Virus record (IMG/VR): IMGVR_UViG_3300005663_000088
Location: 1-44,343 of that record
From: a virus
Length of the DNA stretch: 44,343 bases
Strand: one strand, 5' to 3'
The notes under the pieces were generated by a model. It worked only from the letters and a program-made list of their open reading frames with translations. It ran no database searches and was not told where the DNA came from. Below, in pieces: positions 1-7,842 of the stretch. A program made the translations under genes and the position numbers. Position 1 is the stretch's first letter, and each line of letters starts with the position of its first letter.

Positions 1-77
1 CGCTTAATGACTCCGCCCCCTTCCCAGAAATATCCAACGCGCACTGCTGTTGTTCGATCCCATATGTAGACCGTGAC
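1..77. repeat. Terminal direct repeat (left copy), contig closure overlap
   Basis: Bases 1-73 are identical to 44267-44339. The next four bases differ (TGAC here, AGGT at the right end). A tail gene reads through the join in frame, so the repeat most likely reflects an assembler overlap on a circular or circularly permuted genome rather than a biological terminal repeat. The four mismatching terminal bases look like an end-of-contig error, because the left version gives the coding sequence that continues from position 422. Confidence 0.85.
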
Positions 78-422
78 ATCCTTCGGCGTTATGGGAGGCG
101 TCACGGCGTCAGGCATAACAACCCCATCCCAATCTGGCTCCCAGTGTCCCTTCAGCGGCAACCGCCACTTTGCCAATCCGCTGCCAAATTCCGCACCCGT
201 ACTGGCGAAATCAGTCGCGTCCCACTGGTTGATTGCCGCCTCCAAACGAATACTATGCATCTGTGCCGTAATATCAGTTCCATCATAAATTACCCATATG
301 CCAGGCCCCCCGGTTGGCGGAAGCTGCGTAATCTCGACATAGACGCCTGCCTGCGTAACAACAACAGCGTCGCCGCCTTGTTCGATGTAGACGCCCGCCT
401 GAGTAACCCTTGCCTGCCCCAT
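1..422 (-). CDS. Tail-tube-like protein, third paralog (N-terminal part; continues at right edge)
   Basis: An ATG at 422, three bases after the stop of the upstream LamG-like gene, opens a frame that runs off the left edge. It continues from 44266 to the stop at 44179, giving 169 aa in total. Residues about 5-40 hold two near-identical repeats of the form VTQAGVYxE. The remainder resembles the major tail protein at 4645-5052: both have a DATDFAST or DVTDFAST motif, then a W-x-(I/L)-P step, then PDAVTP, and both end in LxLAGAPNR. The seen similarity implies a tail-tube fold; its position after tape measure and distal tail genes suggests a tail-tip or baseplate role rather than the tube itself. 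Confidence in the fold is good; confidence in the exact role is low. Confidence 0.8.
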   Translation of the reverse strand, partial: MGQARVTQAGVYIEQGGDAVVVTQAGVYVEITQLPPTGGPGIWVIYDGTDITAQMHSIRLEAAINQWDATDFASTGAEFGSGLAKWRLPLKGHWEPDWDGVVMPDAVTPPITPKDVTVYIWDRTTAVRVGYFWEGGGVIK

Positions 423-425
423 GGA

Positions 426-1451
426 TTAGTATGATCCCGCACTTTCGAGCAATACCTCCATAGCGTTGCCATCTGCTTCATTCCAGCTCGTACTATCCGG
501 CTGTGTTGTGTGCCGTGACCAGATGACGCTATAATCCGCACTTAGGTCCTGCGCACCGCTCAGGCTCTGGGCGACGCCGTCATCGAAGCCAACCTTTAGT
601 TGTTCGCCGCTGCCTGTCTTGCGGGCTAGTACAGATGCAATTTCCGCTGTTTGTATATAGCCTGCCAGTATGCTGTAGCTTGTCGTATTGTAGCTGTCCT
701 GATTGCCGCTTGCCCCTGTATAATTATAGGTCGTATCGTCATCCGGCGGATCTTCGTCCACTTGCTCGAAATTATTAACTTGGTTACCGTCACTGCCATT
801 CCATTCGCTATTAGTTCCGTTGCCGCCGGCAATGCGCCAACCAAATTGCCTTAGCGGTACGAACACGTCCGCCTCGCCTCCCGAAGCGGTATCTACATAG
901 AAATCATCGAAATAAGCATATGGCAACCAGCCAATAGATACCTTTCCACCAAAATATATGGCCGCCAAACTCGAACCCGTATTAACAGAAGTGGCGGTCA
1001 AAATCTTTGTACCATCCAGGTAAAATGACGCCCAACCCGTTGACGCATGACATTTTATGACAATACCGCAATGAAACCACTGATCCACATTAGTAAAATT
1101 GCCGGTCACATCTGTTATGCTATCAACTACCGAACTGTTTACAACTAATTCCAAGAGATCGCCATAATTATTCCAGCGTACGCCATCCGCAGCGCCCCAT
1201 CGAAAAATCCAAGCGCGTCTTGAACTTGAAGTAATAGAAGAACTATTATGATTCAACCAGACGCCAGCTCGTATCTGTGTTGCTGCTGTGAAGGACTTTC
1301 CAACGGAATCCGTACCAGTCGTATAACGCACGCTATATGTACCTGTTTGTTTTTTCGTACTGCTAACCGTTGGTTGCGTACTGCCATTGAGTAACCATTC
1401 TGCAATATCATTGTGTTCTGCACCTATCTGACCCGCCCGCGTCCATGCCAT
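426..1451 (-). CDS. LamG/concanavalin-like tail protein
   Basis: The 341-aa product begins MAWTRAGQ and has no signal peptide. Residues about 30-195 show the alternating pattern of a laminin-G/concanavalin-like jelly roll, including a WFHCGIVI strand, a FYLDGTKI strand and a final DDFYVDT strand. These are typical of phage and secreted LamG domains that bind glycans. The C-terminal 140 residues are Ser/Thr/Gly/Asn rich and contain an acidic DEDPPDDD stretch. The gene lies two bases downstream of the distal tail gene and just before a tail-tube paralog, so a peripheral tail or host-surface-binding role is likely. The ligand is unknown. Confidence 0.75.
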   Translation of the reverse strand: MAWTRAGQIGAEHNDIAEWLLNGSTQPTVSSTKKQTGTYSVRYTTGTDSVGKSFTAATQIRAGVWLNHNSSSITSSSRRAWIFRWGAADGVRWNNYGDLLELVVNSSVVDSITDVTGNFTNVDQWFHCGIVIKCHASTGWASFYLDGTKILTATSVNTGSSLAAIYFGGKVSIGWLPYAYFDDFYVDTASGGEADVFVPLRQFGWRIAGGNGTNSEWNGSDGNQVNNFEQVDEDPPDDDTTYNYTGASGNQDSYNTTSYSILAGYIQTAEIASVLARKTGSGEQLKVGFDDGVAQSLSGAQDLSADYSVIWSRHTTQPDSTSWNEADGNAMEVLLESAGSY

Positions 1452-1453
1452 AC

Positions 1454-1834
1454 CTACACCTCCCTCAACCGCAACGTGGTAGACCAGCGCAACGTGTTAC
1501 CGGCTATGATGATGCTCTCCCATTTCAAGGTCCGCTGCGACGGGTGGCGCGTGACGGTGTATTGCGTGTTGGTTGGAGATGTAAAATTGTTGTTGTTGTA
1601 ACCCGTTTTGATGGCAGCAAACGCTGTTTCTAGCGTGCTCTTTTCCCCCGACGTTATGCCGATGAACTTCAACGTGAATTCATGTTTGGCGGTCGCACTT
1701 ACTAGGTCATATTTGACGGAACCGTCTGCCATTTCTACCGACGCGCCTCGGTATAATATTTCTTCGATGTAACCGTCTTGCCAGTGCGGTTCGGCTAGCG
1801 TTTGCGCTTCAAGTACCGGCGTTGTGGTTGCCAT
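1454..1834 (-). CDS. Distal tail / minor tail protein
   Basis: A 126-aa protein whose ATG overlaps the tape-measure stop (TAATG). The sequence is beta-rich, with a HEFTLKFIGI strand, a central segment about a stretch of four asparagines, and a C-terminal RTLKWESIII...STTLRLREV pair of strands. Small proteins with this layout directly after the tape measure gene are usually distal tail or tail-tip adaptor proteins in siphoviruses. The assignment rests on position and strand pattern; no diagnostic motif is visible. Confidence 0.6.
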   Translation of the reverse strand: MATTTPVLEAQTLAEPHWQDGYIEEILYRGASVEMADGSVKYDLVSATAKHEFTLKFIGITSGEKSTLETAFAAIKTGYNNNNFTSPTNTQYTVTRHPSQRTLKWESIIIAGNTLRWSTTLRLREV

Positions 1835-4002
1835 TATTGCGCCTCTGTCTGCGTCTGCTCTATGGCTATATTGGCCTGTACGCCCGGCGTAATCAGCGTT
1901 ACTAGCAATGCAATGAGTGCAGACGGAACGTTGCTAGATACGGTCTCCAAGAATCCACTACCCCAAGAAATGCCATATGTGCTGCCGGCAGTGCGTATCA
2001 GCGCCACGTTACTCTCCAACTTCAATTGCATATTCAGCGTTGCTACCATCTGCGTTCCGGCATCGCCCACGCCTTGCACGGCTCCCTGTCCGAATATGTC
2101 GCCGGTTTCTTTACCCTTTAAGTCGCCTAGATCAACGATGCCCAGTGCCCGATTGACCAGAGAGCGCACGCCCGACACCGGTACGTTACCCATTTCGTCG
2201 GCTAGTTCGGTTGCAATCTCCTGTGCAAGTTCAGCCATATTTGCATCGCCAACCAACATAGTGCGTACGCGTTCCTTGGCCGCTTCTTTGTCAAGTAGTT
2301 CGGGACGCAATCCTTGCTCGAATTGGCGTAAAATACTGGCAGCCTGCATTTTGATATCGCCGCCGTCCATCGTGCCGCTAAACGCCTCAGCCCATAGTGC
2401 CGGAAATTCCTTCTGGAAATATGCAGCCCAGGGCGAGTCCCACCCGCGCACAGCCACATCTGCCAGCCGGCGCGCGTCCTCGTTGATGGCATCCTGGCGT
2501 GGCAACATATCATCCAAATCAATGCCAATGTCGGCGGATATGTTTAGCGAGGTGGATAGAATTGATTCAATTGTGCCCTTCAGTTTGTTGAATTCGGTAT
2601 TGACTTCTCCAGCAGCACTCGCATAAGTTCTGGTTGCCGTCGTGGTGTCATAAATTGTTCTATACTGGTTGCGTAGTTCGACACCGCGCGCCTCGACCAG
2701 GAAGTTGATTTTATCTTCATCGGTTTCAATCAAATATAATTGCGCTCGATAATCGACAAGCTGCGTGTTAATGTCTCGATAGATGGCAAAGGCCGCTTCG
2801 CCGCCTACAGCCCCAGAAACGCCCATGGCGATTCCCCTCGCCGTGGCCCCAATACTGGACATCATGCGCTCACGCGCTGCATTTAGCTTATCCACTGCTG
2901 CACGCAATGTATCCATCGCCGCCGCTTCATCGTAGGCGGCCTGTTCTGACACCTGCATACCGGCGCTATATTGCTCTAGTCGTTGGGCTGCCTGTTGTAG
3001 TGCAGCCGTTTGGGCTACGGTTGCACTAGTCTCTTCGATAATCGCTTGTGCCAACTGAAGCGCCCATTGCGCCTGATTTATTTTCGACTTGATATTCTGG
3101 CGGTCCCACCAGGTCGCAGTCTCCATTTCCTTCGAATATTGCTCAATAAGAGTGGTTAACCGTTCGACTTCGACCGCGGCGATTCTATATGATGCACCTA
3201 GATCACCACGTGCTTGCATCGCATCATTTGCCGCGTTCAACCCTTCTGCAACATTGGTTAGCAGAGCGGGCAATGGCGTAGATTCCGCAATGAATGTTGC
3301 AATACTACCGGTAAAGTTCATCCAGCTTGCTGATAGCTGTTCGACTGGACTGATAATAACTTCCACTCCGGTTCCCGTCTGCGCCAGAACCGCGTTAACA
3401 AGCGCCTGTTTCCTTTCCACCTCGGTCAAGGCCGCGGCAGTCTTGCCCAAACTAGCGGCATATTCTTTGTTGACCTCGGTTAAATTAACCGTGATGCCTA
3501 AATTATCGAGGATCAATGCCGAACCGCGACCCAATCCGGTTACAATGTCGTTGAACGCCTGCGACATACTGAGGCCCATTGCCTGCCCGCGCTCGCCGGC
3601 AATGGTCATCAACTTCACCAGGTCATCCGTATTCTTAGCAACGCCCAGCAGCATGGCCTTATTTGCAGATAGAACGAGTTCACTGTCAGCGATCATGCCG
3701 TGGCTAGCTTTACGCATACCCGCTAGCATATCGTCGGCGTTCTGTCCCATTCCCCTCGCCAGACCACGAAATGAGACGTTCAGCCGTTCGATATTTACGG
3801 CGGTATCGACCATCTTTATTGATAGTGCGCTCAGCGCCAGAACGGTTGCACCGCCCGCTACCATGCCCAACGCACCCAATCCGCCGGTAGCAATGCCAGC
3901 CGCCTTGTCTAACCCTTTCAGGTCGCCCTGCACCTGCCGGATGGGGCCAGACGCTTTGTTTTTTGCTTCCAATAATATCTTTAGTTTGCTAGTTGCTGGC
4001 AT
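1834..4002 (-). CDS. Tail tape measure protein
   Basis: The 722-aa product starts with a tape-measure type N-terminus (KILLEAKNKASGPIRQVQ), followed by a glycine/alanine-rich membrane-like segment (about residues 36-62) and then long alpha-helical stretches with repeated Ala, Glu, Gln and Leu (about 330-480). It has the family's usual position, immediately after the G/GT chaperone pair, and its ATG overlaps the end of the GT frame by 14 nt. Tape measure length sets tail length; at roughly 0.15 nm per residue this would give a tail of about 110 nm (inference). No lysozyme or peptidase domain is obvious. Confidence 0.9.
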   Translation of the reverse strand: MPATSKLKILLEAKNKASGPIRQVQGDLKGLDKAAGIATGGLGALGMVAGGATVLALSALSIKMVDTAVNIERLNVSFRGLARGMGQNADDMLAGMRKASHGMIADSELVLSANKAMLLGVAKNTDDLVKLMTIAGERGQAMGLSMSQAFNDIVTGLGRGSALILDNLGITVNLTEVNKEYAASLGKTAAALTEVERKQALVNAVLAQTGTGVEVIISPVEQLSASWMNFTGSIATFIAESTPLPALLTNVAEGLNAANDAMQARGDLGASYRIAAVEVERLTTLIEQYSKEMETATWWDRQNIKSKINQAQWALQLAQAIIEETSATVAQTAALQQAAQRLEQYSAGMQVSEQAAYDEAAAMDTLRAAVDKLNAARERMMSSIGATARGIAMGVSGAVGGEAAFAIYRDINTQLVDYRAQLYLIETDEDKINFLVEARGVELRNQYRTIYDTTTATRTYASAAGEVNTEFNKLKGTIESILSTSLNISADIGIDLDDMLPRQDAINEDARRLADVAVRGWDSPWAAYFQKEFPALWAEAFSGTMDGGDIKMQAASILRQFEQGLRPELLDKEAAKERVRTMLVGDANMAELAQEIATELADEMGNVPVSGVRSLVNRALGIVDLGDLKGKETGDIFGQGAVQGVGDAGTQMVATLNMQLKLESNVALIRTAGSTYGISWGSGFLETVSSNVPSALIALLVTLITPGVQANIAIEQTQTEAQ

Positions 4003-4620
4003 TGTTTTCGTATTTTTCTAAAATGCGCGCGTGTTCCAGTATTTCCGCATGTTCTGCCTGCGAAACGTCCTTTGCTTTTAGCTCGTTGCTATTAAGCAAT
4101 TCGTGTTTTTCCTCGATATCCTCGATATGCTCCGCTTCCACAGCCCGCAGATAGCGTGCATAATCCATGCCGTCGATTTCTTCCAGGAAGCGACCCGGAA
4201 AACGACGCAGTAGCCACGCATCCACCTGCGCACTGATTGCGGGAGCGTAATCTTCACTTTTCGGATTTGTGCGACTGTCTAGGTCCGCCCTGTACCATCT
4301 GATGACAGCCGCGCGCTCCAGTTTCCCAAGCTGCGTAGATGCTCACGCGCACGGTATAGCACGCCGACGATGAATCCCCACAGCCGTAAGTCGATGTCCT
4401 CGCCTAGATTCTCTTCGCTCAGTTCCGCAATATCATTGATCACCACATCGTCCGGTAGCACAATATGGCAGGCTTCGCCCAGCCGGTGTAGCTGCTCGAA
4501 ATATGGCTCCATGTCTTCCACGGCCATCAACTGTTTGTCATCCCTACGCGTCCACACAGAGCCGACTTCGATCCAGTTATCTTGCATACCGTCGATCTCA
4601 CAGTAGAATCTGATAGCCAT
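3989..4620 (-). CDS. Tail assembly chaperone GT fusion made by -1 frameshift
   Basis: The G frame (starting at 4620) can shift -1 at the heptamer GGGAAAC (4327-4321). It then continues in an open frame beginning LERAAVIRW and running to a stop at 3989. The fusion would be 210 aa: 100 residues of G plus 110 of T. The T frame has no plausible start of its own upstream of the shift: the first in-frame GTG (4225) lies well inside the open frame and has no good ribosome binding site. The organisation matches the lambda G/GT system, whose shift site is GGGAAAG, in which the two products chaperone tape measure and tube assembly. The C-terminal part is rich in Glu and Ala and probably helical. Confidence 0.85.
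4279..4620 (-). CDS. Tail assembly chaperone G (non-shifted product)
   Basis: A 113-aa acidic protein starting MAIRFYCEIDG and ending at a TAG 42 nt beyond the slippery site. It sits between the major tail proteins and the tape measure gene, the usual place for the shorter member of the tail-chaperone pair. Ribosomes that do not shift at 4327-4321 make this product; those that shift make the 210-aa GT fusion. Role by family: it binds tape measure during tail tube polymerisation and is absent from the mature tail. Confidence 0.85.
   Translation of the reverse strand: MAIRFYCEIDGMQDNWIEVGSVWTRRDDKQLMAVEDMEPYFEQLHRLGEACHIVLPDDVVINDIAELSEENLGEDIDLRLWGFIVGVLYRAREHLRSLGNWSARLSSDGTGRT
4321..4327 (-). 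promoter_or_regulatory. -1 ribosomal frameshift slippery heptamer GGGAAAC
   Basis: On the minus strand the heptamer reads G GGA AAC in the zero frame (Leu-Gly-Asn of chaperone G). It allows both tRNAs to re-pair as GGG AAA after a -1 slip. This is a canonical X XXY YYZ site at the expected place in a G/GT gene pair, and the -1 frame is open from it to 3989. GC-rich sequence just downstream (AGCGCGCGGCTGTC) may provide a stimulatory stem, but I did not resolve a clear pseudoknot. Confidence 0.88.
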
Positions 4621-4644
4621 TAGTCCTCCATACTATACGATATT

Positions 4645-5052
4645 CTAGACTGAGCTCCGGTTAGGTGCACCCGACAACTTCAGGTCGCACGAAAACATAA
4701 TAACGCCACTTGGATCGGAAGCATCAACCGAATAATTCTCGATTTCGCCATTGCTAGTCCAGGTATAAGTTACCGTAGTACCGCCATCATCAAATGCAAT
4801 CACACATGTTCTCTGCGTACCCGGCGTTACTGCATCAGGCGCCAAATAACCGTCCAATGTCGGGTCCCACTGCCCACCCATCGGAATCGTCCATTCTGCA
4901 AAACCAGTCAACCACTCATTGGCGGTCGACGCGAAATCAGTTACATCGATTGTATTTAATGCCGCCTGCATCGAGGCGGAATTGATGTATGAAGTGAGTG
5001 CGTTACTGTTGTAGGTGACAGCCACATGCCCCGCTGACTTTACTTTAGCCAT
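4645..5052 (-). CDS. Major tail (tube) protein, paralog A
   Basis: A 135-aa protein, MAKVKSAGHVAVTYNS..., with the strand pattern of phage tail-tube proteins: a DVTDFAST box, then WxxGFAEWTIPMGG, PDAVTPG, and a C-terminal IMFSCDLKLSGAPNR segment. It is directly upstream of the chaperone pair and downstream of the tail terminator, the normal position for the tube protein. It is clearly related to the gene across the contig join and more distantly to the gene at 5062. The compact size suits a single tube domain without added Ig-like domains. A good ribosome binding site (GGAGG) precedes the ATG. Confidence 0.82.
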   Translation of the reverse strand: MAKVKSAGHVAVTYNSNALTSYINSASMQAALNTIDVTDFASTANEWLTGFAEWTIPMGGQWDPTLDGYLAPDAVTPGTQRTCVIAFDDGGTTVTYTWTSNGEIENYSVDASDPSGVIMFSCDLKLSGAPNRSSV

Positions 5053-5061
5053 AATTTCCTC

Positions 5062-5799
5062 CTAATAGGTGATTCCGGAAGCACAGGCAATACCCACAAC
5101 CGTAAAACTAGTTGCCGTGCCCAAATCCGTACAACGTAATCGGATATATCGATCTATAGTCCCGCTAAGTGTTTTTTCCTCAGCGCCAACCGCTGAGAAT
5201 GTCCATGTACATTCAGTTGCAGCACTGCTAAAACCGGTATTATCGTCAGATTCCAGGATTATCACGGCATTAGTTGCGCCGTCTACGATGGCTTGTATGT
5301 GCAGATAAGCAAATCCGCCTGCCGTAGCCTGTGCACCCAGATCGATGTAAGCGGGCGACGTCTGCGCAGCCATGCTGCTGAATGTGCCCGTCCACATACG
5401 CAGTCCGCGCCGAATGGTTCCTATCCAGTTGCCATTCACCATTAGCGCGCCTTCGATAGGTGTGTCAATTTCAAACGTATCCGTATAAGTGGCTGAAAGA
5501 ACATACGAAGGACAAGCATCCGTATTCGTACCGACCTGGGCCGTTACAATAGCAGAGGTGGAACTGCCTATGCGGTCGTATATTTCCTTTTCCAGCGTGC
5601 CTTCTGAGGTGGAAGGAATCATAAATCCGCCATGCACAATGCTGCCGCTAGGGAAACTGCTTAACCATTCATAGGCAGTTGCCTGAAAACAAGTTACGTC
5701 GATTGACGGAATGGCAATGGCAATCGACAAACTGTTACTATCCGTGCTAAAATCGTATTCATCTACCAGAATTCGAGTATATTTTGCAAGTGTTGCCAT
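5062..5799 (-). CDS. Tail-tube-like protein, paralog B with extra C-terminal beta domain
   Basis: A 245-aa product. Residues about 30-120 align with the DVTDFAST...PMGG region of the 4645 gene (here IDVTCFQATAYEWLSSF then VHGGFMIP). The C-terminal half (about 145-245) looks like a separate all-beta domain (YIDLG, AYLHIQAIVDG, RYIRLRCTDLG), reminiscent of the Ig-like or discoidin-like additions found on tail tube proteins. The gene starts adjacent to the tail terminator stop and precedes paralog A. It could be the main tube protein with A as an initiator, or the reverse; the sequence alone does not decide. Confidence 0.72.
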   Translation of the reverse strand: MATLAKYTRILVDEYDFSTDSNSLSIAIAIPSIDVTCFQATAYEWLSSFPSGSIVHGGFMIPSTSEGTLEKEIYDRIGSSTSAIVTAQVGTNTDACPSYVLSATYTDTFEIDTPIEGALMVNGNWIGTIRRGLRMWTGTFSSMAAQTSPAYIDLGAQATAGGFAYLHIQAIVDGATNAVIILESDDNTGFSSAATECTWTFSAVGAEEKTLSGTIDRYIRLRCTDLGTATSFTVVGIACASGITY

Positions 5800-6200
5800 T
5801 AGCCGCTCGCCTCTACTGCTGTAATCAGCAGCCAGTATGCTGTATCGCCTATAGTTTCTTCCACTATACGCATCTCCCAGCTATCTATGCCTACTCCATC
5901 CGCACCCGCCCGAAGTCCCGTGTCCAGCGCGTCCATCAGACTCAACGCCGCCGCGAAGTTCACCGCCTGGAGGTTCTGTAGTACTGGCTCAATCACTATC
6001 ACCAATTCACATGTTGCCTCCAGCAATCCACTTGATACGTCGAAAGCAACAATTTCGCCGTGCCCGGTCGGTAAACGCGGATACATGAGAGGCAGCCCGC
6101 CTGACAACTGTGTCGGCGGCTCATCTAGCTTGGTTGTCACGCCGCTAACCGAAATGTCCATTAGCGTAGGCACAAATGCCGCGTATGTTGTGAATGCCAC
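5799..6200 (-). CDS. Tail terminator / tail completion protein
   Basis: The 133-aa product (MAFTTYAAFVPTLMD...) sits between the head-tail connector and the tube genes and overlaps each neighbour by one base or codon, the position of gpU-type tail terminators. It has a GHGEIVAFDV strand, a CELVIVIEPVLQ strand, and a long helix (LQAVNFAAALSLMDALDTGL), matching the alpha/beta pattern of that family. Terminators cap the tube and join it to the head. The evidence is mainly position and size. Confidence 0.65.
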   Translation of the reverse strand: MAFTTYAAFVPTLMDISVSGVTTKLDEPPTQLSGGLPLMYPRLPTGHGEIVAFDVSSGLLEATCELVIVIEPVLQNLQAVNFAAALSLMDALDTGLRAGADGVGIDSWEMRIVEETIGDTAYWLLITAVEASG

Positions 6201-6793
6201 TAGACCAGCCTCTTGTACGTCTTCACGAAATCACGCACAGACTGCGGCCACTGACTGGGTAGTATGGTAGCGTTGCCAGCGATGATAGTGCGTTCCAAAT
6301 CGATTGCATTGTCCTTCGCGTGCCAATGGTATGCCGCTAGAAGTAGACATGCTTCCTCGGCAGCTGGCAACACGACTCCTTCAGCCTGGTCGGTATGTGC
6401 CCATCTACCTACAACAGTGATAGCGTTTTCATGATCATCTTCATACGTCCATGAAATACCCGAACTTGCCAGCAGTTTAATAGCATGGTATGGCGGGATA
6501 CTGCGCGGCTCGGTCACATAATCCGTTACTGCAAGTTCATCATCATCGCCGTTCGTGATGCTGGTGATAACTGCCAGATCGCTTCCTACACTGGTTAAAT
6601 ATAGCGTCCGCCCGCCTACGTCGTCGATAGCGTCCAGATATTTCGTGCTGTCTGCCGTCGCCTCGAACACGCGATCCGTCATTGATTCCAGCTTGGTCTG
6701 AGCGCGTGCGATAAATCTCGATAGTCGCACATCCTCGGTACTCTCCGAAATATTGAGATACGTTTTCAGGTCGTCCAGCGTGCAATAGCTCAT
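6200..6793 (-). CDS. Head-tail connector (gp6-like adaptor)
   Basis: A 197-aa protein beginning MSYCTLDDLKTYLNI and continuing RLSRFIARAQTKLESMTDRVF, the hallmark helical start of gp6-like head-tail adaptors. A beta-hairpin-containing middle and helical C-terminus (EEACLLLAAYHWHAKDN, SVRDFVKTYKRLV) follow. By family, twelve copies bind beneath the portal and create the docking site for the tail. The gene is tightly coupled with its neighbours (overlaps of 4 nt and 1 nt). Confidence 0.82.
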   Translation of the reverse strand: MSYCTLDDLKTYLNISESTEDVRLSRFIARAQTKLESMTDRVFEATADSTKYLDAIDDVGGRTLYLTSVGSDLAVITSITNGDDDELAVTDYVTEPRSIPPYHAIKLLASSGISWTYEDDHENAITVVGRWAHTDQAEGVVLPAAEEACLLLAAYHWHAKDNAIDLERTIIAGNATILPSQWPQSVRDFVKTYKRLV

Positions 6794-7107
6794 TTCAATA
6801 CCAGCCTAACGCCGATAATGCGTGCATCCGTATTAGCGTATTCAACCCGGAGCGCATCGCCCGTATCCAGCCGCAAGTCAATCTCGGTAAGCGCCACACT
6901 GGTCGTGCTAATCAAATCCTTCCCATAAATTACCACATCGTGCTCGCCGCCGTCCACGCTATCGAGAGTGACGGTCAGAGATTCTGATGTGGTTGGCGCT
7001 GTGTTGACGTTGACCAGGATGGCTGACAGGGTTTGTGGCCCTGTCAGCGGCCCGTACGTGCTGTCAATAGCGCCGCCCTCGCTTTTAATTGCGTGACGGT
7101 AGCCCAT
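6790..7107 (-). CDS. Small beta-sandwich virion protein, unknown role
   Basis: The 105-aa product MGYRHAIKSEGG... is Thr/Ser/Val/Asp rich with strands such as ESLTVTLDSVDGG and HDVVIYGKDL. It lies in the head-to-tail joining region, downstream of the jelly-roll protein at 7118 and overlapping the connector start by 4 nt. It is similar in general character, but not clearly in sequence, to the 125-aa protein at 40869. It may be a head fibre, decoration or neck protein. No specific family recognised. Confidence 0.6.
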   Translation of the reverse strand: MGYRHAIKSEGGAIDSTYGPLTGPQTLSAILVNVNTAPTTSESLTVTLDSVDGGEHDVVIYGKDLISTTSVALTEIDLRLDTGDALRVEYANTDARIIGVRLVLK

Positions 7108-7117
7108 TTATCCTCCT

Positions 7118-7831
7118 CTACTGGCACTGAATGACGCGTAGCCAATCAATGCTCATCTCATCAGTCGTGGTCACGACGCCACTTAGCAAATGGAACGATG
7201 GCGTAAGAACCATATCGTCCGGGAAGTTAGCGTTACCGGATTTTAGAACTGTAGCCTGTAATATTCCATCCACGTAGACATAAACGTTGATGCCATCATA
7301 GTAAAACTCGTATGTGACATCAGTCGCCGCCACTGCGGTATCTACCGCGACCAGGGTTTCATTACTATTTTTCTCGATCACAAAGTTGACGGTTGTCGTG
7401 CCGTCCACCTTACGAAATCCAATCCCGTCCGTGACGCCGGCCAGAATATCCGTATCAGTTACGGTTAATCCGACCCAATAGTCGACCTGTGTCGTTACGT
7501 CGACCTGGAATTTAACGCCGTAGTACAACGGCTGCATCGCATTCAGCTGGAAGGCCAGGCCGTCCAGCGTCATATTGATGCCATCATCTTCGTTCGTACC
7601 GGTGGTGATGAGCAACCGGCCACCCTTGACGGTCGTTACTGCCACCGTCGATTGACCGGCGCCCTCGACTATAGTAGATGTCCAACCGTCCAACTGGTCA
7701 GCATCTGCAAACGGCAAATACTCATAATGCGTCAAATACTTGACAACGTTCTGCCCAACTGCATCCAGCCAACGCTGAGGGGCTTCATACCAAACTAAAG
7801 CATTGTTTACATTTTTGGTTAGTACACTCAT
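7118..7831 (-). CDS. LamG-like jelly-roll virion protein
   Basis: A 237-aa protein. After an N-terminal helix-rich 40 residues (NNALVWYEAPQRWLDAVGQNVVKYL), it reads as a concanavalin/LamG-like sandwich: GWTSTIVEG, GRLLITTGT, YYGVKFQVDV, YEFYYDGINVYVYVDG and a final MSIDWLRVIQ strand. Its location between capsid and connector genes suggests a capsid-surface or neck decoration that may bind carbohydrate. No signal peptide is present. Confidence 0.68.
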   Translation of the reverse strand: MSVLTKNVNNALVWYEAPQRWLDAVGQNVVKYLTHYEYLPFADADQLDGWTSTIVEGAGQSTVAVTTVKGGRLLITTGTNEDDGINMTLDGLAFQLNAMQPLYYGVKFQVDVTTQVDYWVGLTVTDTDILAGVTDGIGFRKVDGTTTVNFVIEKNSNETLVAVDTAVAATDVTYEFYYDGINVYVYVDGILQATVLKSGNANFPDDMVLTPSFHLLSGVVTTTDEMSIDWLRVIQCQ

Positions 7832-7842
7832 GTCATATCTCC

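Noticed and set aside
1802-4021. Long plus-strand ORFs of 274 and 310 codons opposite the tape measure gene
   Set aside because: They are mirror frames of a long, codon-biased gene: Ser/Ala/Pro-rich, without ribosome binding sites or conserved motifs.
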